From positions 1,063,791 to 1,127,790 of the forward strand of contig FJOG01000015.1 of the NCBI GenBank assembly GCA_900073065.1: a stretch of 64,000 nt of DNA. The letters run 5' to 3'. Below are positions 45,437-56,223 of the stretch, one piece after another. The translations under genes and the position numbers were made by a program. How positions within the stretch are numbered: position 1 is the stretch's first letter; each line of letters opens with the position of its first letter. The notes beneath the pieces are model-generated. The model had not been told where the DNA came from and ran no database searches. It saw only the letters and a program-made list of their open reading frames with translations. Source of the DNA: Phialocephala subalpina (lineage: Eukaryota > Ascomycota > Leotiomycetes > Helotiales > Mollisiaceae).

Positions 45437-46163
45437 NNNNNNNNNNNNNNNNNNNNNNNNNNNNNNNNNNNNNNNNNNNNNNNNNNNNNNNNNNNNNNNN
45501 NNNNNNNNNNNNNNNNNNNNNNNNNNNNNNNNNNNNNNNNNNNNNNNNNNNNNNNNNNNNNNNNNNNNNNNNNNNNNNNNNNNNNNNNNNNNNNNNNNNN
45601 NNNNNNNNNNNNNNNNNNNNNNNNNNNNNNNNNNNNNNNNNNNNNNNNNNNNNNNNNNNNNNNNNNNNNNNNNNNNNNNNNNNNNNNNNNNNNNNNNNNN
45701 NNNNNNNNNNNNNNNNNNNNNNNNNNNNNNNNNNNNNNNNNNNNNNNNNNNNNNNNNNNNNNNNNNNNNNNNNNNNNNNNNNNNNNNNNNNNNNNNNNNN
45801 NNNNNNNNNNNNNNNNNNNNNNNNNNNNNNNNNNNNNNNNNNNNNNNNNNNNNNNNNNNNNNNNNNNNNNNNNNNNNNNNNNNNNNNNNNNNNNNNNNNN
45901 NNNNNNNNNNNNNNNNNNNNNNNNNNNNNNNNNNNNNNNNNNNNNNNNNNNNNNNNNNNNNNNNNNNNNNNNNNNNNNNNNNNNNNNNNNNNNNNNNNNN
46001 NNNNNNNNNNNNNNNNNNNNNNNNNNNNNNNNNNNNNNNNNNNNNNNNNNNNNNNNNNNNNNNNNNNNNNNNNNNNNNNNNNNNNNNNNNNNNNNNNNNN
46101 NNNNNNNNNNNNNNNNNNNNNNNNNNNNNNNNNNNNNNNNNNNNNNNNNNNNNNNNNNNNNNN
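45437..46163. other. Assembly gap (727 N)
   Basis: An unbroken run of N. Any open frame drawn across it is an artefact. The flanks (45161-45436 and 46164-46368) have no recognisable gene. Confidence 1.
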
Positions 46164-46368
46164 ACTTACATGATGTGTGGCTGATTTTGATTGCTGCATT
46201 TGGGACATGTCTCCAACTTCTATGATCTCACGATTTATGAGTCAGATGCGGGGTTACGGCGTCTCGCAATGTGGGGTACATCGTGAAGTCACATCCATAT
46301 CATTTGAAATCATGTTTGGAGACTTCAACTTCTTTCTTTATTCTCGCTTTATCATCCTCCGTATCTAT

Positions 46369-46632
46369 TTACTCAGCATCTGTACCAACGCTCCCATTCT
46401 GGCCTTTCGTCGAAGACGTCACTTGCTCAGCAATGTGTTCCTTCCGGCCTGCAACTTGGGTGAATGAAGCAAGTGCGTTCCATGGTTGCTGGCCATCTGT
46501 CTCAGTCTTCCATTTTTGCATTGGTGTGAGTTTTCGCGAGTTGGTTGTTGAGCTGGGAGGTTGTGAAGAGTGTTTGGATCTGTCGATTCGGATTTCATCA
46601 CGATGAGTTGACGTGGGAGTTTGCTGAGGCAT
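46369..46632 (-). CDS. Possible small or first-exon hypothetical protein
   Basis: A frame of 87 codons from MPQQTPTSTHRDEIRIDRSK, hydrophilic and Ser/Thr/Gln-rich (TPMQKWKTETDGQQPWNALA). It reads more like coding sequence than its surroundings, and the downstream side runs toward the assembly gap, where further exons could lie. No domain or homologue is recognised, so existence is uncertain. Confidence 0.3.
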   Translation of the reverse strand: MPQQTPTSTHRDEIRIDRSKHSSQPPSSTTNSRKLTPMQKWKTETDGQQPWNALASFTQVAGRKEHIAEQVTSSTKGQNGSVGTDAE

Positions 46633-47702
46633 TTTGATTCTTGACGCTTCTTTCTTTCTTGAAATTGAATACAAAACTATTCGCAGAGTGATCTCGGGGT
46701 ACTATAGCTCTGAATCTGGATCTTCTCTTGGTACATTAGCTTCTTGTTCCCCAGCACATTTGCAATACTCACTAGTCTTGAATGTTGTCACTACTTCGTC
46801 TTCGAAGGTGTTACTTGAATTGAATGTTCTGTCCCTCAATTAGTTTCCAGTATTTCGATTACTTTGTGTTGCTCACGTTGTGATGTTTAGCAGACCTGAT
46901 TCAACTTTCTTTGGATCCTTGATTTGAGTGCCATGGCTAATGAGGACTTCTCTTGTCTTTATCATCTTGGAAAAGTATTTCGCAAATACTGGGAGACATC
47001 CTACAAGCGGAAGCGATAGGTGATCGTTGTTGGCCCCTTGGTATTACTTCGATGAGATCTCATTCTTCCCGTCTCCTTTTTGTATCCTTGAGAAGGGCCT
47101 CCAGTGAGATCTTGACTTCGAGTTTTGAAGCGTTTGATCACGAGATTCTTGTCGAGGGCCACCAATAGCGCTTGCGACCAACTCGACTTCTTTGGGGCTT
47201 TGGGGCCGCCAATGAGAAGGCTCAGCCGCATTGGGGAAGGGGCCACCAATGACACGATACTCAGCCTCTTTGCTCGAGGGGCCGCCAATCAAATTCGTGC
47301 AGATGGATGACAAAGCTTGCATGCTTTTGTTGACCTGAGGATTTCAAAATCCCGCAATTCTGTTTCTCTTCTCATCCATATCCACATCCTCATCCGTGGC
47401 CTGGGTGTCACGGTGCCGGACGGCACTTCCACTTCAGAAGTTGCCTTTCGCATTCAGCACAATACTGACTGCGACGCTCTGGGCTCTAATCAATTTGAGT
47501 CTGGGGGTTGGGGTGGAGACTGGTGTTGGATCAGGCTGAGCGCACGGCGGTTAAACAAATTGAACCGTACGGAGAAAACAATCCACAGAATTTCACGTTG
47601 CTACCAAGTAGGTAATTAGAGCTAGCTCCTTGGTCTAGGTACGCAGAAAGGTGGTGAAGGATACTGACGATTACCAGGTAGCCCGTTATCTAGTCTTCCT
47701 GA
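46633..47702. other. Intergenic region with GGGCC(A/G)CCAAT repeats
   Basis: No supported gene. The notable content is the spaced repeat series described at 47156-47289. Confidence 0.45.
47156..47289 (+). repeat. Four spaced copies of GGGCCRCCAAT
   Basis: Perfect matches at 47156-47166, 47203-47213, 47240-47250 and 47279-47289, alternating A and G at one position. A degenerate fifth (GGGCCTCCAGT) lies at 47095-47105. Spacing is 47, 37 and 39 bp. Each carries a CCAAT pentamer, the core bound by the fungal HAP/CCAAT-binding complex, on the strand of the zinc-finger gene that follows. Could instead be the remains of a repeat-coding sequence. Confidence 0.7.
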
Positions 47703-48698
47703 CGTTATCGCGCGAAGACCAGAAGTCTTCGCGCGCACGTCATCCAAGGACAGCACGATGATCATTGCATAACTCATATTCGGTCCAGCCCTCCGAACGA
47801 ATGCTCAACCCATCGAGAGACCCAATGCCCGCCGAGCAGCAATTCCCCACATTCGTCGGGGTGGTATGAAGCGCCGACAAACAATGGATACCCATATACG
47901 ACCAACACTTGGGAGGTTGAGAGTACCGAGGTCTACGACTTCTATGGTAATTCGGCATTGGCAGATAGTCTAAGTCAAGACGACGTACTTGATTTGCTAC
48001 CTTTTGCTGGACCCATAGGCGGACAGACCTTGGACTCAACTCTCGGAGGTGGAACTTCAGAGACTTTCCCATCTCTTCTCGTCGACGCACATACTTCTCT
48101 TGACAATGGTTTCAGTCTTGACGATCACGAATTCTTTTCTTTTGACGATTATACATACCCCGACTTCGAACTAGCACTGCAAGCTTATGGAGAAATCGCT
48201 GTGACAAGTCATAGTCTTCAGCCCTCCATCACCCACCAACCATCTTTACCTTCAGATTTGCAATCTTCCGGGTCTTCGTCCACTTCTTCGTTCCCTCAAA
48301 TCCAGGATTCCTCCGGCTCTGCTGTCCCAACCAGCAGCCTCGTATCATCGAAGAGTCCATCTCCCGCTTCGAGGTCATCACCGGCATCAGCCACCAAGCT
48401 CATCATATCACCTTCTTCGTTCTTCAGATGTCCCGTGTGCTAAAAGACCTTTCCATTTGAGTCTCGTCTCAACACCCATATGGATATCTATAATAAGACA
48501 TTTAATTGTACTGTTGAAGGATGCAATCGCACATTTGGGGAAGATCGAGCTCGTACAAAACACTTGGATTCGTTTCACAAGAGGAAGATGTACAAGCCGT
48601 GCCCAACGTGCGCTCACGAGTTCTACCGGAAGGACAAATACGACCTCCATACGAAGAAATGCCCTACCATGAGCAAGAAGCGGAAGTTCGTCGCATAA
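47703..48698 (+). pseudogene. C2H2 zinc-finger protein with premature stop and lost zinc ligand
   Basis: The frame is open from 47703 but has no ATG before the fingers, so the start is lost or lies in an unseen upstream exon. The first ~240 codons are acidic and Ser-rich (LDDHEFFSFDDYTYPDFELA), like an activation domain. Finger 1 reads CPVC-stop-KTFPFESRLNTH: a TAA at 48441-48443 replaces what is normally Gln or Lys. Its second histidine position is Tyr (TAT at 48489-48491, H-x3-Y). Finger 2 (CTVEGC ... HLDSFH) is intact. Finger 3 (CPTCAHEFYRKDKYDLH, then KKC) is C2HC-type. The protein ends KKRKFVA. CAA-to-TAA and CAT-to-TAT are both C-to-T at CpA. A recently disabled transcription factor is the best reading; a sequencing error cannot explain both changes easily. 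Confidence 0.72.
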
Positions 48699-49578
48699 CT
48701 CTGACTGAGAATCTCAAATTGCGAGTTTTATATCGTCATCTGAGCTAATTCGTGTTTTCATTGCTGTTTTGTTGCTATCTTTCTGCACATGTTTCTCGAA
48801 AGGAAAGAGTGTTTTTGTAAGATCCTGATCTGTTTTGGGCCACCTCCGAACCCGCATTAACCTCTGATACCCCCCTAAAGCATAGTCGCATAGCTGTCAC
48901 CAGCAATTGTTATTGTAGTTTTCTAGTGTTCTTTATTTTTGAAAATCTAGCGTCGCGGGGAATGAGGTGGCCTAAAAGGGAGTGGTGGACCGAATTTGGT
49001 TGCATGATCTGTTCCTCTTTCTTTTGTCTCCCTTTTAGCGTCAAAATGTCAAATGTTGCGTGCGCATTGTTGCTTTCTGTCAGTGTTTGTTGAAGGATTA
49101 CCTGGGTAAAAGCTATTTGTTTTTGGTTTAAAGGCCTTGCTTTTTATTTCTCTACTAAGAGTTCTTGTCCTTTGGAAGGTGCTTGGGTTGCTCTTGCGTA
49201 TCTGTTTTCCTCTGTGTCTTTAGAGCGCTACACTTTGCTTTCCGTCAAAAATCACATAATACCCGTCTTTGATTTGAAAAGATAAAATAAATAAAAACTT
49301 GAAACTTGAACCTCAGACCCCTTATATATTGAGAACAAAGATTGAGGTTGATCTCCTTTTGATCTCTGAAGAGCATTATAGCACTACAAAATAGTGAATC
49401 ACAGGTCTTGATTCAACATGTTCTCTCAAGCCTTAATCCCCTGAGGACGTATTCGTACCGGTACTGATTATCTTTTGGCCCAAAGTTCTCCACCAAACGC
49501 CAAATAAAGATATATGTATACAATCCTACCCATCAAATCGAGACATTTAAAGAACTCAGATCATCACCAACGAATTTC
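48699..49578. other. Intergenic region
   Basis: About 0.9 kb between the convergent zinc-finger and RGS-receptor genes. Only 3' flanking DNA; nothing recognised. Confidence 0.5.
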
Positions 49579-51576
49579 TTACCAACTCAACGTCTCAGCC
49601 GAGACTCTCGGATCACCTTCCCTCATCGCCGTCACGAACTTCCTCCATGTATTAGTAACAACGAGGTATTTCACACTCTTCTCTGCCGCATCAAAGATAC
49701 GCTCATTAAAACCTTCCGGCAGCGTGAACTTCTCACCCCCACCATCGTGTCTTAGATCATGATCTTGGATGCTCTCGTCATAGCTCTCCTGGCTATGCAT
49801 CTCAGCGTCGTTGTGGTTTCCTCGCTTCGTAGTTGGAGTCGATGGCATCGATGATGAACCATGGCCGAAATCTTTCGTAATCGGAGGCATGCTTTTCATC
49901 GGGAACTCTGCAGGACTACTCGCAAACGGTGTGACAGGCGAATAGGGATCCTCGTCCATTTTCTCATCCTCACCCACCGTCTCTTTCTTCAAGACTTCAA
50001 CTACCTCTGCAAACATCTCATCCAAAGTCTTCCTCAACCTCCATTCGATGTTGACTGGGAATCGTGCATATCGCTCACTGACACCGTACGCATATATTTC
50101 CACGGCCTCTCTCCAAAGCATTTTCCTCACTTCTGGTTTCGGTTCTGGTAGTGGAGATGCGCGGAGACGAGACCATTTTGCTTTCCAGTCTATGACTGCG
50201 ACGAGGAATAGTATGTTCTCTGCAGTGAAATCTTTCGTCGCTGCGAATTGTAGCAGCGGAGTGGGGTTGAGGAGGAGAACTTTTTCGAGAGCAGCAGTGG
50301 TGTACATTTCGTTTGATCTGTACTGAGACATTGACATCCTTGCTTGCTGATCTCGCCCTTGTCCTTTGATATTGGAATCCGCATTCGAATTCGACTTCTT
50401 GTGACTTCCGTACATCAATTGATAATTTGTGATCGAGGATCGAGATCCGGAACCGAGTGCTGTGTCGTCCCATGACTTGTTGTCTTCCCATCTTCGAAGG
50501 ATAGAGGCGGTGGTTTTGTTGAGACGGTGTTGGTGGTAAGCTTCGTAGATTGGGAAGAAGATTGTGCAGGTTTGCATGACGAAGATGCCTGGAGCGAGCC
50601 TTTGGGGTAAGTTGGTCAGCATGACGGATGATGGCTTGAAGGAGCATGTGAGACAAACCACATGGGAGGGACGAAGTATCGATTTACCCATTTCCAGGCT
50701 GTGCCGGGTGTGAAGACTGCTGCCAGCCAGAGTGGTGCGCCAGGGAAACTACGAATAGCATGAGCAAGATATCAAAAAGCCGACGGAGGAATTTCCTACC
50801 CCGAGACAACACAGAGGATGGTTTGAGTACGCCAGTAATGCATATCATGGACATTTCTGATCTTGTAAAGGAGGTAAGGTCCATACATACAGCACCAAAA
50901 CAGCTGCCACAATGCTGAAGGCACCCTGATATATTGTCAGCACAATGCTGGAGAGGGTCTGATGTGCAGCATACCATTCAGGACCCTTCCGGCAGAGTGC
51001 CTGTCCTTGAGGCTTGGCAATATTTCCCCAGTGGCCTTGCAGTTTTCTATTCGTCCCATAGATTGCTGCCGTGATGACAACTTGGAGGAACATGCCAAGA
51101 CCAATGCCGACGTATGTCTTCTGCAGAACTGTGAGAGCTTTCCATCTAGACAACAGTCCACGAGGGCTGTATCCATGCAATCGTCGCTCCCAAATCGAGA
51201 ATCTATCGCCGTCTAACAATTTTCTCTGCTGAGTACTAATGCTGAGTAGCTGTACCATGTTGGCCTGGAATAAGGCAATCCCGAATGGCAAGTAGATGCT
51301 CATGATCCAGAACTCGGCGGAGCACAGGAAGTGTCCATTTGTCGTATATGCCAGCAGGATTTTAACGAGATACACTTGCAAGAAGCAGACAGATGCTATT
51401 GCTAGCGGAATATTTCGCATTCTCAGGAACGGAAGTCGTCGATTCTTGATGAGCCATACCGAGCTCAGCGCAAGAATAACTGTCCATATGATGGCAATTG
51501 AGGCGTACAGCTTTCCCAAGGAATCCCAGTTCACAATGGGGCCCCAATTACGCCCGATAGGGCTGATGTAGACCAT
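49579..51576 (-). CDS. RGS-domain seven-TM receptor (fungal GprK/class VI-like), frameshifted by a 4-bp repeat
   Basis: Exons 51576..50800, 50748..50659 and 50599..49579, with both introns phase-correct (branch CTGAC in the second). Start MVYISPIGRNWGPIVNWDSL. Membrane helices include LYASIAIIWTVILALSSVWL, IASVCFLQVYLVKILLAY, IYLPFGIALFQANMVQLL, MFLQVVITAAIYG and LAPGIFVMQTCTIFFPIY. The C-terminal half carries an RGS-like helical domain (ALEKVLLLNPTPLLQFAATK ... FDAAEKSVKYLVVTNTWRKF). Such proteins both sense and accelerate G-alpha GTP hydrolysis. Near 50882-50890 the sequence has CATACATAC. Removing one 4-bp unit joins AAVLVLY directly to GPYLLYKIRNVHDMHYWR and gives 627 aa in one frame, whereas as written the protein stops soon after helix 7. 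True allele or assembly error is undecided. Confidence 0.8.
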
Positions 51577-52635
51577 CGTGAAAAGACTGCTCTGCGGACC
51601 GAGTTCCTGGAGTCAAAGTTCCTCAATTGCTCCAACATAAGGCTGGAGGCAGTTGGTGGTTTATACCGATAGTCAGGGTGCCCTACGTAGCCAACGCGGG
51701 CGGTTCATCCTGCTGTTTTTCATTCCCGTCTGGAGATCGCCTCGGCGTACACATGCCAACTTGCCAATATCACATAATACAGGTACAGAAAACCATGGAA
51801 GAAGTGTTGGCTGCCGAATAGTTGGCAGCAAAAAGATCCCTTGAGAACATAATTTGAGCTAACGAGCATGGGCAAGATCGGATCTGCACAACCGGCTTCC
51901 TGTCAACCAACATATTCCGAGATCTGGATGCGGGATGAACTGCACTTGCGCCATGCACTTGCCATCGCGGGAGATGATCTGCATCTGAGATATTAACTTT
52001 TCCGTGATCCGCTCTTGGCTTGCAAGTGGTAGCGAAGGTCCAGAACGTTTTTTCGGAATTCAAAAGCCATAAGCGAGGAAGGATGCTGTGGGATGTCACT
52101 CCTGCTTTGTTCCCTGGTATTGCGTTTGTTTCAAGTACCACTGACGTTGGCGGCTTGTGGCGTTGATAAGGGGGAAAATCAAGGGGTCGAGAACTTGTTG
52201 TCGTGATTCGTACGAATTCCCCGCAGTGTTCAATCGTGCAAGGAAGGAGCATGTGAATCAGCTCTTGCCCTGATCCGAGACCATACTGGGCCGTGTATTG
52301 TAGTTCTCGAATTCGAGTAAATAGATTGAGAGAAAGGTTGCCAACTCCCGCATTTCGTCGTTGTTTCTTTTCCTTGAGATGAAGCAGCTCAGAGATTCGC
52401 GCTCGAGGTCGACGCGTCAACCCCGCACCAGTGGCTTGACTGAAGTGCTGTTTCCGTTCTCTGTCGCTGAAGCATCGGTGCTTCGGTCTCGTGGCAATTA
52501 GATAAAGGCTTGAAAGCTGTAGATCCGCGAATAGTTTCAGGAAGTTTGCTTTAGATGATGTTCTCAAGAGCAAGCTTGCTTGAGATCGAGGTTTCATTTG
52601 CTTGGCAGCCCCCACTTCCTTTGTCAGCTACCTCA
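51577..52635. other. Intergenic region upstream of the receptor gene
   Basis: A 281-codon minus-strand open frame (51770-52615) exists, but its translation has coding-unlike composition and no domain. I treat the region as promoter and 5' flanking DNA. Confidence 0.45.
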
Positions 52636-52644
52636 CTTTCCAGA

Positions 52645-53188
52645 AGGAGCGCCTACACAAGCACCCTGACTTGCCTACGCGTGGAACGTTTCAAACGAGC
52701 CCTTCTGATTGGCTCCTTCCACAGGCACTTTAATAAGCCAGGAACATCAACTCTATACGTGAGTTTTTTAACTTTTAAAAGCACGTAAGTATTTCGGCCC
52801 GAAAATAAAGCCGAAAAAGTAAAAATCGAATAGATTTTTTATTTTTGAACGAAATCAAATCATAAAACATTATATTTAATTAGATTTAAAAGCTTTTGAT
52901 TTATCTTTATAATTTATTTAATTAAAATTATTTTAATGCGATAAATTATAGTATATATTGTATTTACTTAGAATAATAAGGATAAAACTTGTTTAAAGGG
53001 TGCCTATGGAAAAGTCCAATCAAATGGCTATAGGTCTATTTAGTACTCTCGTTAAAGCGCCGTTAATATATAGGGGTGCCTATATAAGAGCACTTGAGCC
53101 AATCAGAAGGCCTCGTTTGAAACGTTCCACGCCTACAGAGGCACCCGTGCCCACGTAGGCAAGTCAGGGTGCCTGTGTAGGCGCTCCT
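52645..53188. mobile_element. Mutator-like non-autonomous TIR element (MITE) with 9-bp target duplication
   Basis: The ends are long imperfect terminal inverted repeats beginning AGGAGCGCCTACACA and continuing through CACCCTGACTTGCCTACG and TGGAACGTTTCAAACGAG to CTTCTGATTGGCTC. The left arm is 52645-52715 and the right arm 53096-53188, the latter with an extra ~22 bp. The same 9-mer, CTTTCCAGA, flanks both sides (52636-52644 and 53189-53197), a target-site duplication of the size made by Mutator-like transposases. The 544-bp element has an AT-rich core and no open frame, so it must be mobilised in trans. The well-matched arms and intact duplication suggest fairly recent insertion. Confidence 0.88.
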
Positions 53189-53431
53189 CTTTCCAGAAAC
53201 TATATTCGGATTATACAGTTTGAAAATCATGCTTACAGCCCGAAGCTTTAACGTTTTCCTTACGGATTTGAGATGAGATCTATCAAAAAACTGTCATAAA
53301 TTAATTTATCAAGTACAAGTGCGTTTGAGTCATGCTCGACCGAAGCTGGCCATATCTCATTATCTATCAAGCAATTACTCGTTCTCGACCTCTCTTGCAC
53401 CGTTCGCCCTCCTTCGGGTTTCTTGCAGAAT

Positions 53432-55093
53432 TTATTCTTGATCGGACTCGTACGCGACACGAATACAACGGCGGCCGTAAGTCTTGCCATTGAGATCGAC
53501 AAGTTCCTCTTGCTTCTGTACCAAGCCTGTGGCAGCCCTACCAAATTCGATGTTCTCGACCATCACACCATCCTCGATGACTTTGCCTATATCGTACCTT
53601 GCATACGGGCTCAGAACAAACTTTTCTTCATAGTGGTCCTTGACTATCCCTGCTGTCTGCACAAAGACTCCTTCGTTTCGGCATTCCTGCAGCGACACGA
53701 GTGTAGAGTTTGCCTCCGATGAAACAGTAGTGTTTGGTAGGAGTCCGGCTGGACGAGGGAATTGAGGATACGGCTATTTGTTGGGAGGTTTGAGAGGGTT
53801 GGGAGGGTTGAGAAGAGGGAATCGGAGTTGCGAATAATCCAGAAGAGGCTGCTGGTGTACTGAATGGAGCATGCATATTCTTGATTTTGTTCTCAAGTTC
53901 AGCAATATTCGTCGTCTTGTTGCTGATAATCGTCTGCAGACCCCTGATGGTTTTTTGCAAGGTCTTGACTTTGGTTCGTATGTACGTGCAACTCGAACTA
54001 GAGCAACGGCAGCGCCTCCATAGTTGCTCAACGTCGTGAAGAGGTCGGGGCCAGTGATCTGGCTGCTTGCATGAATGCTTATATCGAGGTTTGGAGGAGC
54101 AGATGGCGGGTTTTCTGGGCCGCTGATGATTGCATCGTCTTTATCTAATCCATGTGAGCATATATCCTTACTTACAGCTTGCCATCATCTGAAATTTCCG
54201 GATTACATGTACCTTCACTGTCCTGAATTCCAATCCGAGCTCTGAGGGCCGATTTCAAGAACCGGTTCGTGGTCTCTTCGTCTCCATGATCCTTCCCTTT
54301 GTCGAAGTCCACGTCATCGTATTTGACTCTTCGTCTGTGATCCAACGCAAATCTGCTTTCGCGGGCCTTTACTTCGTCCAACTTGTACAAGAGGTTCTGG
54401 TTGCGGGCTAGAGATCTCCTTAACGGGACCGTCTCGTCGGCCTTGTAAGTACCAACCAAGGTTTCGCTGCCAGCTGTTGAGGGCCGAGGTACGTTTCTCA
54501 ACATCACCTCCCGGAACCCAGTTGGGGAAATAGTTACCTCTACTTCCACAGTATGCTCCGGCGTGAAAGATTGGAGATAATCTCTCGTAAGTTGTTTTCG
54601 TTCCGATTCGTTCAGGAGGTCGAATACATTGCCCTTCAGCACATCGTCGCTAAGCATGACGTCCTTCCGGCGAATCGTACCATTCCTAGAAACGAGGGCC
54701 GACCAACAATCGTCTGCTCTAATGTTGGCGGAAAGCTCCTCTTTGTGGGGTTTGTACTCGAGATGCCCGCCATTGGTGATTCGTGCGTAGACAGGGATCC
54801 GCGGATTAGCTATGTGGTGACCGACAAGGGCTTCTTCTGTGCCGAGACGAATACGCTTCTGAGGTGGACTAGTTGATGCGTCTTCGGATCCATGACCTCC
54901 ACTCTCCTCTGGGTGTTTGCGGGTGTTGTTATTACGTGGTTCTAGCTTGATGCCTTGTGAAGACTAGGAATCGGTGGCATCGAGAGCCAGACTGTCCATC
55001 CTGCTTACTCAATGTCAGTAAGTATAATGTGTCAAGATAGGAACCTTGAGGGCTGCGCTCGATAGAACGAACTCACATGTTGGTATCTCCCAT
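53432..55093 (-). pseudogene. Unknown protein with coiled coil; nonsense codon near start and 3' frameshift
   Basis: Exon 1 (55093..55077, MGDTN) splices to an exon from 55000 through a GTGAGT...ACTGAC...CAG intron. The frame then reads MMDSLALDATDS and hits TAG at 54964-54966 (CAG before a C-to-T change). It continues open for over 260 codons: KLEPRNNN, PPQKRIRLG, RADDCWSALVSRNGTIRRKD, FDLLNESERKQLTRDYLQSF. An intron (54139-54175) leads to a Cys/His-bearing segment (ICSSKPRYKHSCKQPDHW) and a helix suited to coiled coil (LQTIISNKTTNIAELENKIK). The C-terminal module (FVLSPYARYDIGKVIEDG ... NGKTYGRRCIRVAY) needs a one-base shift near 53690. No family recognised. The whole is clearly once-coding; it may be decayed or mis-assembled. 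Confidence 0.6.
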
Positions 55094-56223
55094 CGTTGAA
55101 AGTTGGAAGTAGTTGAAAGAGGAAGACGAGAGCAGGTTGCGAGTTATATGCTATGGAGCAACGACTCTTCGCTCGCATGTAGACAACGGTACAAACGGAG
55201 ATACTTCTCGCTGGATGATTCCCTCCCACGAGATCACTTTCTGCCGGCATCGATGCACTTCAACAAACGGTGCATCCATGGAGCTTTCTAGATATGAAGA
55301 CCGTGGAGTTCAAAGGGGAGATCTGAGTTGATGCTCTTTCCATGATTGAATGCGAGTCCGAAACCCTTCACACTCCAGTTCTATCCGCTGGGTGTAAGAA
55401 ACTTCTCTGCAGCTCGACAAGAGGGGTCCTCCAGTGATCGGAGCTCCTTCCTCTCAAGTTGGATCATCGTGCTCAATCTTCCAACCTTAGCTGGAGTCTC
55501 TTGTCCTTTATCCTATCTTTAGAGCCTGTATCGACTCTCTCTGTCTTTTCTGATACTTGTTCTAGAAGGAAGAACCCAAGTGGTGCTGGTACAATATAGA
55601 ACTGATCGGGAATTCCCTCTGTCACAAAGTCAGCGTGACCTCTCGTGATGTATTATATACTTGCCTGCTGGATCTACGAAGTATGAGCGTGCGCAATCGG
55701 TTATGGAGTGGGGGCAAGCTGAGGAGCGTCTGGAGTGTCGTGAATGTCGAGCACAGGATTGAAGAGAAGCCTGACATCCTCTGATGAGGAATGGTGTTGG
55801 CGTTCCACCAAGATTTTTATCGGTGAAACAGCCTGGAACTTGGCGATTAGGTCGCTAAACCTCCGGGCTTTCCACCCCTAAAGGCCGCTAGACGCAACAG
55901 CTATCTCGAAATCTCACCACCTTCAACTCCTCCATCCTCCGATGAATTTCCTTGATGCTTGAGTCCAGTGCTGGGTTTTGTTATGCACTTGATTGCAGTT
56001 ACATTGTCTGCTTCCATTTATGAGTACTAATTGAGATTTAAAGTACTTGTCATGAATTGATGAAGCACGTGTGCGATTGAGTCATGCCCCGAAGTCGGCT
56101 ACATCCCACGTAATCTTATTCATTGTCACTGCTCTTGCTACTTTCTCCTTTTTTTTAGGGTCGCGGTTTTCCTGAAGAATATCCTCAGTACTCGTTCTTC
56201 CTTTGTGCTCCAACATCTTCAGC
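55094..56223. other. Divergent intergenic region
   Basis: About 1.1 kb with no supported gene. It separates the decayed coiled-coil gene from the 6PGDH-like gene. Confidence 0.45.

Noticed and set aside
45215..46225. Long open frames spanning the N run
   Set aside because: They consist almost wholly of N-derived unknown residues across the assembly gap.
51770..52615. 281-codon minus-strand open frame
   Set aside because: Composition is unlike the neighbouring genes, there is no domain or membrane pattern, and it ends against the MITE target site. Best read as chance in a promoter region.
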